Shown: piece by piece, positions 19,499 through 27,180 of the stretch | Position numbering within the stretch: the stretch's first letter is position 1 | Layout of the letters: the number at the start of each line of letters is the position of its first letter | Origin: Pseudodesulfovibrio sp. 5S69 | GTDB lineage: Bacteria; Desulfobacterota; Desulfovibrionia; Desulfovibrionales; Desulfovibrionaceae | Assembly (NCBI RefSeq): GCF_037094465.1 | Contig: NZ_CP146609.1 | Location: 2,599,501 to 2,663,500 of the forward strand | DNA length: 64,000 nt | Direction of reading: 5' to 3' | Program-made: the position numbers and the translations under genes | Notes under the pieces: generated by a model | Database searches by the model: none | What the model was told of the DNA's origin: nothing | The model's input: the letters and a program-made list of their open reading frames with translations, nothing else

Positions 19499-20320
19499 TT
19501 GGACGAAGGATCCGACAGTCGATTTCGAAATATATTCAAGAAAATATTCGGTAACAACGACCATCAGATAGAGGAACACATCCTCGAAGCCCGGGCCGAC
19601 GGGGAGTTGGAGAGCCATGAAGTCTCCATGCTCCTGAACGTGCTCGGCCTGGACCAGAAGCTCGTCGAGGAGATCATGGTACCGCGTACGGACATGGTCT
19701 GCGCCGACGCCTCCAGCACCGTCAAAGACGTGGCCGAGCTCATCGTCAACCAGGGCGCCCACTCCCGCATCCCCATCTACCAGGACAACAAGGACCACAT
19801 CTTCGGGCTGGTCCACGCCAAGGACCTGCTCGAGCCCCTGCTCAACGGCGAGGTGGATCGGTCCGTGGTCGATCTTCTGCGGCCCGCCTTCTTCGTGGCC
19901 GAAGACAAGCCGTTGGACGAGGTCCTGGCCTACTTCAAGAAGGAAAAGCTGCACATGGCCGTGGTGCAGGACGAATACGGCGGGACCTCGGGCATGGTCA
20001 CCATGGAGGATGTGCTCGAAGAGATCGTCGGCGAGATTTCGGACGAATACGACGACCAGCGGCCCGACGAGATCCAGGACTATTCGGACGGGACCTTCAT
20101 CGTTTCGGGCCGTGCGCCGCTCGAGGACGTCAACCGCAAGTTCGGCCTGGACCTCGATAGCGAGGAAGTGGACTCCATCGGCGGCTACCTGGCCGCCTTG
20201 GCCGGGCGCATTCCTCCCCAGGGAGAGCTGTACACCTTCTCCGGCTGGCGGTTCGTGGTCATGGAGGCAGACGAGCGCCAGATCTGGACCATCAAGGTCG
20301 AACCGTTGGGGACAGTGTAA
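19499..20320 (+). CDS. corC: CBS-domain transporter-associated protein (CorC/HlyC-like)
   Basis: This 273-residue soluble protein has two CBS domains (VPRTDMVCADASSTVKDVAELIVNQGAHSRIPIYQ and the second ending VVQDEYGGTSGMVTMEDVLEEIVGEI) and the CorC_HlyC C-terminal domain (VSGRAPLEDVNRKFGL to the end). It lacks the membrane DUF21 part, as in CorC. CorC is linked to Mg/Co efflux. The start is TTG with AAGGAG eight bases upstream. The gene lies directly before lnt, the same neighbourhood as in enterobacteria, three bases apart. Confidence 0.88.
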   Translation: MDEGSDSRFRNIFKKIFGNNDHQIEEHILEARADGELESHEVSMLLNVLGLDQKLVEEIMVPRTDMVCADASSTVKDVAELIVNQGAHSRIPIYQDNKDHIFGLVHAKDLLEPLLNGEVDRSVVDLLRPAFFVAEDKPLDEVLAYFKKEKLHMAVVQDEYGGTSGMVTMEDVLEEIVGEISDEYDDQRPDEIQDYSDGTFIVSGRAPLEDVNRKFGLDLDSEEVDSIGGYLAALAGRIPPQGELYTFSGWRFVVMEADERQIWTIKVEPLGTV

Positions 20321-20323
20321 ATC

Positions 20324-21841
20324 GTGTATCAACTGGTTCTTCTCGCGACGTTGGGGGCCTGGATCGGGTTCGCCAACCCTCTCTTTCATTTCCCGCCGGC
20401 CGTGCTGGCCTTCCCCCTGGGGCTGGCCTGGATCGGCCTGCGCGCCGTGTCCGGCGGCAAGGCCTTCCGCTTCGGCTGGCTGGCCGGGACCCTGGCGGCC
20501 ACGGGCTGCTTCTACTGGATGGTCATCCCGGTGCAGATCTACGGCGGCCTGCCGTGGTTCGTCGCCCTGCCCTGCCCGGTGCTCCTGGCCGCAGTCATCG
20601 GCCTCTATTTCGGATTGTTCGCCTACGGCATGCATCATGCGGCCAAGTTCATCGACGGCGTGGCCCTTTGCCTTCTGGCCGGGTTCGCCTGGGCCTCCAT
20701 GGAGATGCTCATGGGCACCCTGCTCTCGGGCTTCCCGTGGATGAACCTGTCATCGGCTTTCGCAGCCTGGCCCTTTGCCGTACAGGGGGCGTCCGTAGTC
20801 GGGGCTTTCGGGCTGTCCGGGGTGTTTGCCGCTCTGGCCGTGGCCCTGCTGCTCTGCGCCACCTATCGCGGCGCCCTGTTCCTGGCCGTAGTGCTCGGTG
20901 CGCTGATCGTCGGCTTCGGCTTCTACCGCGTGTCCACATTCGACGTGGGCAAGCTCGACTACATGGTCACTCTGGTCCAGGGCAACGTGGACCAGGGCAA
21001 AAAGTGGGACCCTGCGTATCAGGTCGGAACCATCAAGAAATACGCCAAGCTGACCGTCGAAGCCGTGGACACGAACCACCCCAAGGTGGTCGTCTGGCCC
21101 GAGACGGCCATGCCCTTCTATCTCCAGGACCAGACCCCGCTCCGCAAGGCGCTGGAGACCCTGGCCCGCCAGACCGGCACCCCGATCATCACCGGTTCGC
21201 CCGCCTATCACGTGACCGACATGAAGACCCGGGCCTACGACCTCTACAACCGGGCCTGGCTCATGGATTCCATGGGGCTGACCACCCAATACTATGACAA
21301 GGAGCACCTGGTGCCCTTCGGCGAATACATGCCGTTCGCGAAATGGGTGCCCTTCAAGCAGTTGGTCCAGGCAGCGGGCAATTTCAAGCCGGGCGTGGAC
21401 AACCGGCCGCTCAAGCTCAACGGCGTTGCGCTGGGCATGCTCATCTGCTATGAAGCGATCTTTCCGGATCTGGCCCAGCAGCAGGTGGAGCGCGGGGCCA
21501 ACGTACTGGTGAACATCAGCAACGACGCCTGGTTCGGCAACACGTCCGCACCGGGGCAGCACCTCGACCTGGCCACTATGCGGGCCGTGGAACAAGGCCG
21601 CTGGCTGGTCCGCTGTACCAACACGGGCATCTCCGCGTTCATCGACCCGGTGGGCCGTAAGGCCGCCGTGGGCCACCAGTTCCGGGCCGAAAGCCTGAGC
21701 ATGAAAATCGCTGCCCTTACGACCGATACCGTGTATCATCGCATCAATGGCTGGCTAAAGACGTTCATCTATGTGATGACCGCAGCCGCCTTCGGCTTCA
21801 TCGCCTATGCGGCCAGACGAAATAAAGGAATTATTCAATAA
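20324..21841 (+). CDS. lnt: Apolipoprotein N-acyltransferase
   Basis: This 505-residue inner-membrane enzyme adds the third acyl chain to the N-terminal cysteine of lipoproteins. About six N-terminal helices are followed by a nitrilase-type domain with catalytic Glu in VVWPETAMPFY, the conserved Lys in the KEHLVPFGEYMP region, and the acyl-carrying Cys in LICYEAIF. NISNDAWFGNTSAPGQH is a family marker. The start is GTG at 20324. Its TAA shares one base with the prfB ATG. Several lipoproteins in this window would be its clients. Confidence 0.95.
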   Translation: MYQLVLLATLGAWIGFANPLFHFPPAVLAFPLGLAWIGLRAVSGGKAFRFGWLAGTLAATGCFYWMVIPVQIYGGLPWFVALPCPVLLAAVIGLYFGLFAYGMHHAAKFIDGVALCLLAGFAWASMEMLMGTLLSGFPWMNLSSAFAAWPFAVQGASVVGAFGLSGVFAALAVALLLCATYRGALFLAVVLGALIVGFGFYRVSTFDVGKLDYMVTLVQGNVDQGKKWDPAYQVGTIKKYAKLTVEAVDTNHPKVVVWPETAMPFYLQDQTPLRKALETLARQTGTPIITGSPAYHVTDMKTRAYDLYNRAWLMDSMGLTTQYYDKEHLVPFGEYMPFAKWVPFKQLVQAAGNFKPGVDNRPLKLNGVALGMLICYEAIFPDLAQQQVERGANVLVNISNDAWFGNTSAPGQHLDLATMRAVEQGRWLVRCTNTGISAFIDPVGRKAAVGHQFRAESLSMKIAALTTDTVYHRINGWLKTFIYVMTAAAFGFIAYAARRNKGIIQ

Positions 21842-22960
21842 TGTTGGAATACCCCGAATTGAAAGCCGCCTCCGCAGACCTGATCGAGCAGTATGAATCC
21901 CTCTGGGGGCGTCTTTGACTACGCCGAGACCAAGGGACGCCTCGACGAGATAGAAAAGGAACTCTCCAAGCCGGGAGCCTGGGACAATCCCGAGGCCCTG
22001 ACCCCCATGCTCAAGGAAAAGAGCCAGCTAACCACCAAGCTTGACATGTACGACGGGTTGTCCGAGGCCCGCGAAGACCTCGACGCCTGGCTCGAACTGG
22101 CCCACGAGGACCCCGAAGAGGAGTCCCTGTCCGCACTGAGCGCCCAGGTGGCCCTGCTCCGCGAACGGCTGGCCGGGACCGAGCTGGCGACCATGTTCGC
22201 CTTCGAGCACGACAAGGGCAACGCCATCCTCGAAATCCACCCCGGAGCGGGCGGCGTCGAATCCCAGGACTGGGCCGAGATGCTGCTGCGCATGTACAAC
22301 CGCTACGCCGAGCGCAAGGGGTTCAAGGTCACCCAGCTCGACTACCAGGCGGGCGACGAGGCCGGGATCAAGTCCGTGACCTTGCAGATCGAAGGGCTCT
22401 TCGCCTACGGGCTGCTCAAGGGCGAGACCGGCGTGCACCGGCTGATCCGCATCTCCCCCTTCGACTCCTCGGGACGGCGGCACACGTCGTTCGCCTCGGT
22501 GGACGTCTACCCGGACATGGACGACGACATCGAGATCGAGGTCCGGGACGAGGACCTGCGCATCGACACGTTCCGGTCCAGCGGGCCCGGCGGCCAGTCC
22601 GTGAACAAGACCAGTTCGGCCGTGCGCATCACCCACATCCCCACGGGCATCGTGGCACAATGCCAGAACGAGAAGTCCCAGCACCGCAACAAGGCCACCG
22701 CCCTGCGGCTGGTCAAGGCCCGGCTGTACGAACGCGAGTTGAAAAAGATCGAGGAAAGCCGCAGACAGGATTACCAGGCCAAGGAAGCCATCGCCTGGGG
22801 AAGCCAGATACGGACATATACCCTGCAACCGTATCGTTTGGTCAAGGACCACCGGTCCAACAGCGAAAGCGGCAACGTGGACGCCTTTCTGGACGGCGAT
22901 CTGGACGAAATGATCCGAAACTACTTATTATTCATCCATGCCCACGGACAAAAAAATTAA
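21841..22960 (+). CDS. prfB: Peptide chain release factor 2, joined by programmed +1 frameshift
   Basis: RF2 ends translation at UGA and UAA. Codons 1-25 run from the ATG at 21841 to an in-frame TGA at 21916-21918; the rest is in the +1 frame from GAC at 21917 to TAA at 22960, giving 372 residues. The second frame has the stop-reading SPF motif in [12 protein letters not shown] and the catalytic GGQ in [11 protein letters not shown]. The CTTTGAC site with an upstream GGGGG matches the autoregulatory site of E. coli prfB. It overlaps lnt by one base and the next gene by 23. Confidence 0.97.
21905..21919 (+). other. Programmed +1 frameshift signal of prfB
   Basis: GGGGG (21905-21909), three bases, then CTT-TGA-C (21913-21919). 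This is the same architecture and spacing as the E. coli RF2 site: the Shine-Dalgarno-like run pairs with 16S rRNA, the peptidyl-tRNA slips from CUU to UUU, and low RF2 allows the shift. UGA followed by C is a weak stop. Confidence 0.95.
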
Positions 22961-23789
22961 ATTCCCCGAGAACGAACTCGCATCGGAACTGACCGCGCTC
23001 CAGAAGGAGCTGTGCGAATATTCCAAGGGGATCGACGAGAAGCTCGAACAGGCGGTCTGGGTCTTCCGGCTCATCCAAGGGGTCTCCTGCGAGGAGTGGG
23101 AGTCCATCGCCGCCCGGCGCGATCTCGGCCAGTGGCTCTCCCTGCCCATCAACGGCGACGCCTATCCGCACTTGAAGCGGTTCCAGGAGACCCTGGAGAA
23201 GTTGGCCTACCAGACCGACCACGACCCGCTCACCGAGTTGGCCAACCGGCGGGCCTTCGACCGCATTCTCGATATCGAGATCGAACGGTCCAAGCGCGCC
23301 CGCACTCCGCTCTCCCTGGCCATCCTGGATCTGGACGACTTCAAGCGCGTCAACGACACCTACGGCCATCAAAAGGGCGACGAGGTCCTGAGCACCTTTG
23401 CCAGGCACCTCAAGGCCAACACCCGGCGCTACGACCTGGCGGCCCGCTTCGGCGGCGAGGAATTCGCCCTGATCATGGCCGGGTCCGGCCTGGTCAAGGC
23501 CCAGCGGCTCTTGAGCCGCCTGCTCAACGAGTTCAAGCAAATCGAATTCAGCACCCCGGACGGGGACGAAACCTTTCACGTCACCTGTTCCGTCGGTCTC
23601 ACCTGCTACAAGGGGAGCGTGAGCATCACGGACAAGGAACTGATCGAGCTGGCCGATGGCGCGCTTTACGAGGCCAAGGCTGCCGGCAAGGATCAGGTCA
23701 AGGTCTCCAGGCTCGCTTTTGCGGACAACGTCTCGAACGAGACCCTGGTGCACGCCAACGAAAAGCAGTTCCTGTTCGGCGGGAAATAA
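22938..23789 (+). CDS. Diguanylate cyclase (GGDEF domain)
   Basis: This 283-residue soluble protein has an N-terminal helical region (about 1-85) without a known sensor domain, a linker EKLAYQTDHDPLTELANRRAFD, and a GGDEF domain with the active motif RFGGEEFALIMAG (about residues 168-180), so it should make c-di-GMP from GTP. I see no clear RxxD inhibitory site just before the motif. Its start lies inside the end of prfB (23-base overlap). The downstream MinD-like ATPase is 12 bases away. Confidence 0.92.
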   Translation: MPTDKKIKFPENELASELTALQKELCEYSKGIDEKLEQAVWVFRLIQGVSCEEWESIAARRDLGQWLSLPINGDAYPHLKRFQETLEKLAYQTDHDPLTELANRRAFDRILDIEIERSKRARTPLSLAILDLDDFKRVNDTYGHQKGDEVLSTFARHLKANTRRYDLAARFGGEEFALIMAGSGLVKAQRLLSRLLNEFKQIEFSTPDGDETFHVTCSVGLTCYKGSVSITDKELIELADGALYEAKAAGKDQVKVSRLAFADNVSNETLVHANEKQFLFGGK

Positions 23790-23801
23790 CGGAGACGGAC
23801 A

Positions 23802-24611
23802 ATGAACCATAACAATACACTCAGTCTCTCGATCATGAGCGGCAAGGGCGGAGTCGGCAAGACCAACATCGTGCTCAACCTGGGCTATGCCCTGCACGCC
23901 ATGAACATCACGTCCATGCTCATGGACTGCGACCTCGGGCTGGCCAATCTCGACGTCCTGCTCGGCATATCCCCGGACCGCAACCTGCACGACCTGCTGC
24001 AGACCGGCGTGGACGCCGAGGATGTGCTCGTGTCCATCGAGGACGGCTTCGACATGCTCCCGGCCACCAGCGGCGTGCCGGAGCTGGTCGAGATGGACGA
24101 AGACCTGCAGGACATCCTGTTCAAGAAGCTCATCAACATCGCGGGAGAGTATGATTTTCTCATGCTCGACCTCGGGGCGGGTATCAGCCACACGGTCCTG
24201 TCCCTGGCGGCCCTGACCCAGCTGCGCGTGGTGGTGGTCACCCCCGAACCCACCTCCCTGACCGACAGCTACGCCATGATCAAGGTCCTGGCCACCCAGC
24301 ACGGCATCAAGGACTTCCTGGTCCTGGTCAACCAGGCCATCAGCGCCAAGGAGGCCAACCAGACTTTTGACCGGCTCAACGCCGCGTGCATGAATTTCCT
24401 GAACATAGAGCTGCGCAACCTGGGCTTCGTGCACCAGGACCGCACCCTGGTGGAGTCGGTCCGCCGCCAGACCCCGCTCATGAAATTCGCCCCGCAGGCA
24501 ACGGCCAGCAAGGATATTGTCGGCATAGCCAAGAAGCTCATCCGCTACCGAGAGGACAACCGCGAGCGCATCGGCGGCCGCCCCATTCTGAAAGATTTTC
24601 CTTCGGAATGA
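23802..24611 (+). CDS. MinD/ParA-family P-loop ATPase
   Basis: This 269-residue protein has the deviant Walker A SGKGGVGKTNIVLNLGYAL (residues 12-30), MDCDLGLANLDVLLG and FLMLDLGAGIS, all typical of MinD/FlhG-type ATPases. Proteins of this class position structures at the cell pole or membrane. There is no amphipathic membrane-targeting helix at the end (it stops GRPILKDFPSE), which argues against MinD itself. It is closest in design to FlhG/YlxH, but no flagellar gene is near. Pairing with a diguanylate cyclase hints at polar or motility control, which is inference. Confidence 0.82.
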   Translation: MNHNNTLSLSIMSGKGGVGKTNIVLNLGYALHAMNITSMLMDCDLGLANLDVLLGISPDRNLHDLLQTGVDAEDVLVSIEDGFDMLPATSGVPELVEMDEDLQDILFKKLINIAGEYDFLMLDLGAGISHTVLSLAALTQLRVVVVTPEPTSLTDSYAMIKVLATQHGIKDFLVLVNQAISAKEANQTFDRLNAACMNFLNIELRNLGFVHQDRTLVESVRRQTPLMKFAPQATASKDIVGIAKKLIRYREDNRERIGGRPILKDFPSE

Positions 24612-24628
24612 AATTCGAGAAATAATGG

Positions 24629-24658
24629 TTGACGAAAAGAGTTATTTTTCGGCATAGT
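24629..24658 (+). promoter_or_regulatory. Possible promoter for the second HU/IHF gene
   Basis: TTGACG (24629-24634) and CATAGT (24653-24658) are separated by 18 bases, in a 137-base AT-richer gap before the gene at 24749. Both boxes deviate from consensus by one to two bases. Confidence 0.4.
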
Positions 24659-24748
24659 TAGTGAGAATTTCGGAAGTGATTCCTTTTTTGTTACCTCACA
24701 GGGCCAATACCGGAACCTGCGGGAAACATATGTTTCAGGGGGAACATC

Positions 24749-25024
24749 ATGAATAAGAGCGAATTGATCAAGGCTCTGTCAGAACAGAAAAAAATGCACG
24801 TCGACGAGGCCACCAAGGTGGTCGGCGCCTTCGTGGACTCCGTCAAGGAAGCCCTTCTGCGCGGCGACCGTGTGGAGATTCGCGGTTTTGGCAGCTTCAA
24901 GATCAAGGACTACGAGGGCTACACCGGTCGCAATCCCAAGACCGGGACGGTCGTCCAGGTCAGACCCAAGAAACTTCCTTTCTTTCGTCCTGGAAAAGAG
25001 TTGAAGGAATACATCAACCAGTAG
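24749..25024 (+). CDS. HU/IHF-family DNA-binding protein
   Basis: This 91-residue protein has the HU/IHF fold: MNKSELIKALSEQKKMHVDEATKVV, then RVEIRGFGSFKIKDYEGYTGRNPKTGTVV and PKKLPFFRPGKELKEYINQ. The basic PKKLPFFRPGKELK ending is closer to IHF subunits than to the HU at 11.6 kb. GGGGGA lies before the ATG. The stop codon is one base from the ATG of the UshA-like gene, so both are on one transcript and may be coupled. Confidence 0.93.
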   Translation: MNKSELIKALSEQKKMHVDEATKVVGAFVDSVKEALLRGDRVEIRGFGSFKIKDYEGYTGRNPKTGTVVQVRPKKLPFFRPGKELKEYINQ

Positions 25025-25025
25025 G

Positions 25026-25886
25026 ATGCGACGACTCACATACTGCCTGTTTCTGGCGACCCTGATCCTTGCGTGCGGCGACGCCCGTGCGCAGGGTTCT
25101 GTCCTGACCATCCTTTACTCGGCGAATACGTATGGCACGGTGCGGCCATGCCCTACCTGAGGCGGCAAGACCCTCGGAGGGGTGGCCCGTCGGGCCACGT
25201 ATTTTATGGACAATCAACATACCGACGCTCCCAGGTTGCTGGTTTCCGGCGGCTGGGAATATTTTCGCCCCAACGGCAACCCCGGGCTGACCAAGACCAT
25301 GGTCGCCCTGAGCAAGGCCTTCAACGCCATGCACTACGACGTGGGATTGCTCACCGAACGGGAGGCCGGAGCCCTGGCCGAGGACGGCGTACCCCGCTGG
25401 CCCTGGCAGAAGACGGCCGAGGAGGCCCCCTTCACCGTGCTGGAGATAGCGGGCGGCCGCAAAGTCGGCTTCCTGCGCTACCCGTCCCTGCCCCAGGACG
25501 CCGAAAAGCCGTCCGAGGCCATGGTCGCCAAGCTCTCCAGGGCGATCAAGGCCGACCGGGACAAGGTGGACCTGCTCATCGCTCTGTGCGACTGGGGCTG
25601 GGTGGCGGAAAGCGACTACCTCAAGTCGAATCCGGCCCAGGTCCCGGACATGCTCTTCGGCAGCGGAGGCGGCTCCGGCATCAACGGGCGCGTCCAGGCC
25701 GACGGCCGCTGTCTGTGGGTCCGGCCCTACGACAAGGGCCGCAGCCTGGCCGAAGTGAACGTCCTGCAATGGCCGAAAAGAGAAAATTCATTTGCGTGGG
25801 AAGAAGCGAAGAATTATACATCAGCTTCCGTAGGTATGAACGACGCGATCAAGGATGATCCGGAAATCGATGCTCTTTTTCAATAA
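25026..25886 (+). CDS. UshA-like selenoprotein with in-frame UGA (Sec45)
   Basis: From ATG 25026, the frame runs 286 codons to TAA 25886 if the TGA at 25158-25160 is read through. The N-terminus is a signal peptide with a possible lipobox (LILAC, Cys17). Then comes ILYSANTYGTVRPCPT, the UGA, and GGKTLGGVARRATYF, which is how UshA/5'-nucleotidase-like proteins begin, where relatives have CPxC. So UGA would encode selenocysteine in a C-P-T-U redox motif (Cys42, Sec45). A stem-loop follows the UGA. Homology continues on both sides in the same frame, so a simple truncation or frameshift is unlikely. I recall a described UshA-like (seleno)protein family, unchecked. The shorter frame from 25182 would miss the export signal. 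Confidence 0.85.
25158..25195 (+). promoter_or_regulatory. Recoded UGA and candidate bacterial SECIS hairpin
   Basis: The TGA (25158-25160) is followed by a hairpin with stem ACCCT/GGGGT (25170-25174 with 25179-25183) and loop CGGA, whose G residues are about 16 bases from the UGA. Flanking GGCC-rich bases (25183-25197) can extend the structure. The distance and a small G-containing loop fit bacterial SECIS elements, which show little sequence conservation. Confidence 0.6.
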
Positions 25887-25934
25887 AGCGGCTTTGTTTT
25901 CGGATGGATATGTATACTTCAGGAGGAGATGACG

Positions 25935-26816
25935 ATGGAATTACGAGGAGCTTTCACCGCTCTCTCGACGCCCTTCAAGGATGGCGAGGTCGACGAGTCG
26001 ACCTACCGCGATTTCATTGAATGGCAGATCGAGCAGGGTATTGACGGCCTGGTGCCGTGCGGCACCACCGGCGAAGCGGCGACCATGTCCCACGAGGAAC
26101 AGGGACGGGTCATCAAAATCTGCGTCGAGCAGACAAAAGGCCGCGTACCGGTCATCGCCGGAGCCGGATCCAACTCCACCAAGGAAGCCATCGAGCTGAC
26201 CAAGATGGCCAAGGATGCCGGCGCCGATGCCACCCTGCAGATCACGCCCTACTACAACAAACCCACGCCCGGCGGCCTGGTGGCCCACTTCAAGGCCATC
26301 GCCGAGGCGGCCCCTCTGCCCATGGTCATCTACAACGTGCCCGGACGGACCGGCCTGAACTGCCTGCCGTCCACACTCAAGATGATCAAGGATGCCGTGC
26401 CCGAGGCCATCGCGGTCAAGGAGGCCACCGGCAACTTGTGCCAGGGCGCCGAAGTGGTGGAACTCTGCGGCAGGGACTTCATGCTTCTGTCCGGCGACGA
26501 CTTTACCGCCCTGCCCCTGCTGGCCGTGGGCGGCGTTGGGGTCATCTCCGTCATTTCCAACATCATGCCCAAGACCATGAGCTCCATGTGCCACGCCTTT
26601 TTCAACAAGGACCATGAAAAAGCGCTGGAACTGAGCCTCAAGATGGCTCCGGTCAACCGGGCCATGTTCATGGAGACCAACCCCATCCCGGTCAAGACCT
26701 CCCTGGCCATGATGGGCATCTTCAAGGACGCCCAGTTCCGCCTGCCCATCGTTCCCCTGCAGGACGAGAACAAACCCAAACTGAAAGCCGTGCTGAAAAC
26801 CGCCGGTCTTTTGTGA
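25935..26816 (+). CDS. dapA: 4-hydroxy-tetrahydrodipicolinate synthase
   Basis: This 293-residue enzyme condenses pyruvate with aspartate semialdehyde, the committed step to lysine and diaminopimelate. Motifs seen: VPCGTTGEAATMSHEE, YYNKPTPGGL, the Tyr in VIYNVPGRTGLN, and the Schiff-base Lys in IAVKEATGN (about residue 160). AGGAGG at 25921-25926 is 8 bases before the ATG at 25935 but only 2 before another at 25929, so the former is preferred. A terminator follows. Confidence 0.96.
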   Translation: MELRGAFTALSTPFKDGEVDESTYRDFIEWQIEQGIDGLVPCGTTGEAATMSHEEQGRVIKICVEQTKGRVPVIAGAGSNSTKEAIELTKMAKDAGADATLQITPYYNKPTPGGLVAHFKAIAEAAPLPMVIYNVPGRTGLNCLPSTLKMIKDAVPEAIAVKEATGNLCQGAEVVELCGRDFMLLSGDDFTALPLLAVGGVGVISVISNIMPKTMSSMCHAFFNKDHEKALELSLKMAPVNRAMFMETNPIPVKTSLAMMGIFKDAQFRLPIVPLQDENKPKLKAVLKTAGLL

Positions 26817-26822
26817 TATCCA

Positions 26823-26851
26823 GGCCTCGGCTCATAGCCGGGGCCTTTTTT
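26823..26851 (+). terminator. dapA terminator
   Basis: A 10-bp stem with one wobble (26823-26832 with 26836-26845) is followed by six T residues, starting 7 bases after the stop codon. Confidence 0.9.
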
Positions 26852-26862
26852 CGTCATCTCCC

Positions 26863-26895
26863 AAAAAAGGGACGGCTTCCGGCCGTCCCTTTTTT
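26863..26895. terminator. Second, bidirectional terminator
   Basis: Stem GGGACGGC/GCCGTCCC (26869-26876 with 26882-26889) is flanked by six A on the left and six T on the right, so it can act on both strands. It follows the first dapA terminator by a dozen bases. Confidence 0.85.
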
Positions 26896-26929
26896 GTTGG
26901 TGCCTTAGGCGGCCAGAGGAGAAACTCTA

Positions 26930-27060
26930 TCGCTGCCGTCGCCAGCTCCAGAACTCGAAGACTCGCTAAGCGCTGGCGCTGAAAGAGCTTCCCCTCCGGA
27001 CTTTCTCTTCAAAATTTCTTGTGTGCCTTCGGCAAGGTCTTGCAAGCAAGGGAAATGACC
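26930..27060. repeat. Intergenic module, partial copy sharing a 19-base core with 3.5 kb
   Basis: The gap of about 360 bases between dapA and ppaC has no gene beyond its terminators. At 27019-27037 it holds the same 19 bases as 3569-3587 (TTGTGTGCCTTCGGCAAGG), followed in both places by a purine-rich GGGAAATGA. An inverted CCAGC...GCTGG pair lies at 26942-26975. The large flanking hairpins of the other copies are missing here. Confidence 0.45.
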
Positions 27061-27109
27061 TCAGGCCATGCGGCGGAAAGGTATGTGAGAACAGTAAGGA
27101 CGCCCCAAT

Positions 27110-27148
27110 GCCAAAAGCAAAGGCCCGCCAGCACAATGCTGGCGGGCC
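27110..27148 (-). terminator. ppaC terminator
   Basis: A perfect 12-bp GC-rich stem (27122-27133 with 27137-27148, loop CAA) is followed on the minus strand by TTTGCTTTTG. It sits about 30 bases past the ppaC stop. Confidence 0.8.
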
Positions 27149-27180
27149 CGACTTTGCGCACTCAATCAGCTTATTACAGC

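Noticed and set aside
24749-25024. Assigning the second HU-like protein specifically as IHF alpha or beta
   Set aside because: The C-terminal residues lean to IHF, but the family cannot be split reliably by eye, so it was left as HU/IHF.
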